Notes under the pieces: generated by a model
Told to the model about the DNA's origin: nothing
The model's database searches: none
The model's input: the letters and a program-made list of their open reading frames with translations, nothing else
Shown here: in pieces, positions 5,372 through 8,273 of the stretch
How the letters are laid out: every line of letters starts with the position of its first letter
How positions within the stretch are numbered: position 1 is the stretch's first letter
Made by a program: the position numbers and the translations under genes
Source: DASWKG01 sp036396755
GTDB taxonomy: Bacteria; Actinomycetota; UBA4738; CALAEC01
Direction: 5' to 3'
Assembly: GCA_036396755.1 (NCBI GenBank)
Contig: DASWKG010000173.1
Location: forward strand, 1 to 8,273
DNA: 8,273 nt

Positions 5372-8273
5372 TTACGGCCCGAGCAGGTACTCCATGGACT
5401 TCGCCATCACGGCGTTGCGCTGGGCCTCCTCGCGGATGCCCTCGAACCCGAAGCCGAGGAAGATCGTGTCCTCGGTCGTGATCGCGGCGCCCTCGGGGAA
5501 CCCGGCAGCCGTCGTGATGATGAAGTTGTTCGGGTTCGGTCCGCTGCCGTCCGGCGGCCCGGTCACCGTCCAGCCGCCGGTGTCGGCTCCCTCGAACGAG
5601 GTCGTGCCTTCTCCGGTCGACACCTCGATCTCGTCGACGAACATGCCGAGGCCCTGGACGGACCAGTCGCTGGCGTAGGCGATCGAGACCTCGACCGAGC
5701 TGTCGGCGAACGGCATGAGGTCAACCTCCCACTGCTCCCAGCCGTCCGAGACGCCGCTGGCCGCGTTCCAGGCGCCGCTGCTCCCCATCGGCGCGCAAGT
5801 GGTGTCGGGATTCAGCGTCTGGTAGTGGTCGAGGTGCGGGTGCAGCTCACGCCAGCCCGTCGGGCAGCTGTCACCCGTATCCATGGACGTGTGCCCGTTC
5901 AGATCCGGGAGTGTCGTCCAATCGTCGTCCCCCGCCGTCCTGGCCTCGACGAAGACGTGGTCCCACGCCTCCTCGGTGTTGTACGAGGTCCAGAACGAGA
6001 GCGTCGCTCCCGTGAGGGGCACGTCGATCGTGCGGGTCAGCCGCTTGTACGCAACGTCACCGACCTGTGAGTACGCGTACTGCATCCCCTCGTGCGGGTC
6101 GAACGGGCCGCCCGGCCGGTCGTACTTCGCCGAGGCGACGCTCTCGAACTGCGGATAGCCCGCCGCCGGAAGCAGCCCGCTCGTCGCGATGAACGAGTTC
6201 GCGTCGAACTGGTTGTCGGCGGACGTGCCGCCGTTCAGCTCCCAGGTGTGGCCGGTGTAGGGCGTGTCGGTCCCGAGCACGCCGAAGGGATCTCCAACAT
6301 CGTCGAGACCCGCGTCCACGTTGTAGTAGTACGCGCCGAGGTAGTACTGCAGGAAGTCGTCGGACAAGGGTTGACAGCGCACGTCGACGGCGTCGTCGCC
6401 GGTGAAGCAGGCAGCTCCCTCCTCAGGATCGTACACGTAGCCGAACGCATACTGGAGGCCGGCGAGCTGGCCGTTGTAGAAGAGCTTGCCCCCCTCGTTG
6501 AGGTACGAGCGGATGTCGAGCAGCTCGTCGCTCGCCAGTCTCGAGGCCGTCCCTCCGACCATCCCCGGGTCCCGGGTGATGATGTCGTCGCCCGTGTACC
6601 AGATGACCGCGTCGTAGTGGGAGAGGACCCCCAGCGCGTCTGGTGAGGTCCGGCCGTTCGCGTCGACGTCGTACACGTCATAGGAGACGCCGGCCGCATC
6701 GAGCGCATCCGTGAAGAAGCCGAGGTGATGCGGTCCCGGCCCCTGCGCCGGCGACACCCCCGAGTAGTCCTCGGCCGCCATCACCAGCACATCGGCCCCG
6801 GTCTCGGAGACCGCCGTGTAGGTGAAGTGCTCGGATTCCTCCTTCTCGCCCTTGAACCACACCTCGACCTCGTCGCCGGGCGAGGTGCCGGTCACCATGC
6901 CGCGCATGTAGCGGTAGTAGACGTCGCCGACGTCGCCGAAGCGTTCGCCGCCGTCCCACTCCTCGGTCTTGCCCTTCCGCTCTTTGCCGCCGTTGATGCG
7001 GTAGCGCAGCTCGACCTTCTTGATCGAGCGGCTGGCCAGCACCTGCACGGGCTGGGGGTCGCCGTAGGAGACGTCGAAGGTCAGGTCCGAGAGGGGGTTG
7101 CCCGACTTCTCTGGGTCGACCTGGGTCATGTCGAGGTAGAACGGCTCGACCGTGTTGCCGAGGTGCGACACGGGCTCCGTCGGCGTGCGCGCCGACATCG
7201 CGATGTCGTTCGAGAAGGGGAAGATGTTCTCGAACTCGGCCTGGATGAGGTCCTCGTCGTCGGGGAAGAGGAACCCGTTCCCGGGGATGCCCTCACCCAG
7301 CTCCGGCGTCCACGATATCGTTCCGCGCTCGCCGTAGGTCCAGTCGTTCGTGTCGCCGTTGGTGATGTAGAGGTCGGCGCTGACGCCCGGGTCGAACCCC
7401 GGGATGGCCGAGTTGCTGTCGGTCCCCGAGAGCGCCACGAAGATCGGGTCGTCGGCGGACGGCGTCTGCACCTGCCATCCCTGCCCGTACAGCGTCAGGT
7501 CCGCGGCCGAGTGGTAGTTGACGTGGAAGACGAACGGGACCCGGTCGTAGAGCGACATGATCGCCTGGGTCTCCGGTTCGGAGGCGGGCGACGGTCCTCG
7601 GTACGTCTCGCTCGAGGGCAGCGGCGACGAGCCCTCGTTGTCGTAGTTCCAGTGCTCGGGGAAGTTGCGGTTGGGGTCGACGCCGTCCCCGACCGTGATC
7701 ATGCCGTCGCCGTTGTTGTCGCGGAGGTTCTTCCGCCACAGCCGCTCGTGCTCGAACGTGTACTGATAGCCGTCGGGGTTCACGACCAGGACGAACCACA
7801 GCTCCGTGTGGTGGAGCAGGTCCTTCACGCCCTTGTCCTTCGCGTTGTACGCGTCGATGTAGTAATGGAGGAGGCGGCGGTTCACCTCGGTCGAGATCCA
7901 CTCGCGCGCGTGCTGCGTCGACAGGTACAGGACCGCCGGGTGCTTCCCGTCCTTGTCCTTGGCGTTGTGAGACAGGCGGAGCGCGATGATCTCGCGGCCC
8001 TGGTGCGTGGTCCCCAGTACGACCAGCTTGAGGATCTTCGGGTTGGCGGCCGCGAGCGCATAGATCTCGTCGCGGATGCCGCCCGGCTCGTCGAAGGAGC
8101 GGAACACGTCGAAGCCGAACGCCGACTGCTGCGCCGCGAGCCGGGTGGCGGTGAGGCCCCGCGCGTTGCGCCACAGCTCGAGGTCGAAGCCCTGGCTCAG
8201 GAGCCGCGCGTGGTCGGCCGGCGAGAGCACCAGGTCCACCTCGGTCCCGTCCGCCACCGGGCGGCCGCCACCG
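5372..8273 (-). CDS. Large multidomain M14 zinc carboxypeptidase, N-terminus beyond window edge
   Basis: The frame is open through base 8273. Residues below are counted from a GTG at 8257 that is probably internal, since no signal peptide follows it and the frame continues upstream. A pro-region-like start (VDLVLSPADHARLLSQGFDLEL) precedes the M14 catalytic domain, about 55-350. Zinc ligands are H116 and E119 (HAREW) and H249 (NYHS); other key positions are NPDGY (160-164), DPNRNFP (194-200), Y297 and catalytic E319 (WTPELGEG). The 22-residue Y297-E319 gap equals Tyr248-Glu270 of carboxypeptidase A. An Ig-like region (about 366-480) follows, then a flavodoxin/GATase-like part from 488 (ADVLVMAAED, YDAVIWYTGDD, LNEGGKLFYNGQ). 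A MAM/immune-inhibitor-A-like jelly roll (about 700-885) includes LSFWTSYNTEEAWD and FVDEIEVSTG. The tail IFLGFGFEGI...AVMAKSMEYLLG resembles the end of the GATase-like fold. Cys 617/628 and 798/821 may form disulfides. Export is predicted from architecture only. It should release C-terminal residues from extracellular peptides. Confidence 0.92.
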   Translation of the reverse strand, partial: GGGRPVADGTEVDLVLSPADHARLLSQGFDLELWRNARGLTATRLAAQQSAFGFDVFRSFDEPGGIRDEIYALAAANPKILKLVVLGTTHQGREIIALRLSHNAKDKDGKHPAVLYLSTQHAREWISTEVNRRLLHYYIDAYNAKDKGVKDLLHHTELWFVLVVNPDGYQYTFEHERLWRKNLRDNNGDGMITVGDGVDPNRNFPEHWNYDNEGSSPLPSSETYRGPSPASEPETQAIMSLYDRVPFVFHVNYHSAADLTLYGQGWQVQTPSADDPIFVALSGTDSNSAIPGFDPGVSADLYITNGDTNDWTYGERGTISWTPELGEGIPGNGFLFPDDEDLIQAEFENIFPFSNDIAMSARTPTEPVSHLGNTVEPFYLDMTQVDPEKSGNPLSDLTFDVSYGDPQPVQVLASRSIKKVELRYRINGGKERKGKTEEWDGGERFGDVGDVYYRYMRGMVTGTSPGDEVEVWFKGEKEESEHFTYTAVSETGADVLVMAAEDYSGVSPAQGPGPHHLGFFTDALDAAGVSYDVYDVDANGRTSPDALGVLSHYDAVIWYTGDDIITRDPGMVGGTASRLASDELLDIRSYLNEGGKLFYNGQLAGLQYAFGYVYDPEEGAACFTGDDAVDVRCQPLSDDFLQYYLGAYYYNVDAGLDDVGDPFGVLGTDTPYTGHTWELNGGTSADNQFDANSFIATSGLLPAAGYPQFESVASAKYDRPGGPFDPHEGMQYAYSQVGDVAYKRLTRTIDVPLTGATLSFWTSYNTEEAWDHVFVEARTAGDDDWTTLPDLNGHTSMDTGDSCPTGWRELHPHLDHYQTLNPDTTCAPMGSSGAWNAASGVSDGWEQWEVDLMPFADSSVEVSIAYASDWSVQGLGMFVDEIEVSTGEGTTSFEGADTGGWTVTGPPDGSGPNPNNFIITTAAGFPEGAAITTEDTIFLGFGFEGIREEAQRNAVMAKSMEYLLGP

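Noticed and set aside
4434..5678. 414-codon plus-strand open frame over the helicase and the next gene end
   Set aside because: It is antisense to two well-supported genes and has biased composition without motifs.
8255..8257. GTG as the true start of the large carboxypeptidase
   Set aside because: No signal peptide follows it, the reading frame stays open to the window edge, and it begins within what looks like a pro-region, so the real start is probably upstream.

Overview
The window is G+C-rich bacterial DNA with strong third-position GC bias. Long open frames appear on both strands through every gene. Codon use, the purine-rich Shine-Dalgarno sites, a GTG start and the mix of secreted proteins fit an environmental actinomycete (Actinomycetota), possibly a deep-branching class known mainly from metagenomes. 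This placement is an inference, because the window has no rRNA or other marker gene. No tRNA, rRNA, CRISPR array, insertion sequence or phage gene was seen.

There are four protein genes. (1) Positions 1-1461, minus strand, hold the first 487 residues of a secreted protein of unknown function; it has a signal peptide and runs off the left edge. (2) Positions 1462-1728 are a divergent intergenic region with a Shine-Dalgarno site for each flanking gene, two palindromes and a short direct repeat. (3) Positions 1729-3645, plus strand, encode a secreted M14-type zinc carboxypeptidase with a flavodoxin/GATase-like C-terminal part. (4) Positions 3642-5303, minus strand, encode a cytoplasmic NERD-nuclease/UvrD-type helicase fusion whose stop codon overlaps that of gene 3 in one CTAG. 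(5) A hairpin at 5325-5352 lies between the helicase start and the end of the next gene. (6) Positions 5372-8273, minus strand, encode a large multidomain M14 carboxypeptidase whose N-terminus lies beyond the right edge.

Three of the four products look extracellular. Two are metallopeptidases of distinct M14 branches that should release C-terminal residues from peptides outside the cell; the third is a secreted protein of unknown role. Together they suggest a peptide-scavenging or surface-degradation neighbourhood. The helicase has no obvious link to this and probably acts separately in DNA repair, plasmid handling or defence. No multi-gene operon is evident: the layout is divergent, then convergent, then a tandem pair separated by a terminator-like hairpin.

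The points most worth a second look are the convergent stops sharing CTAG inside a small hairpin, a jelly-roll (MAM/InhA-like) module that seems to be inserted into a GATase-like domain of the large carboxypeptidase, an EF-hand-like loop within its catalytic domain, the complete nuclease and helicase motif set in the compact NERD-helicase, and the uncharacterised secreted protein at the left edge.
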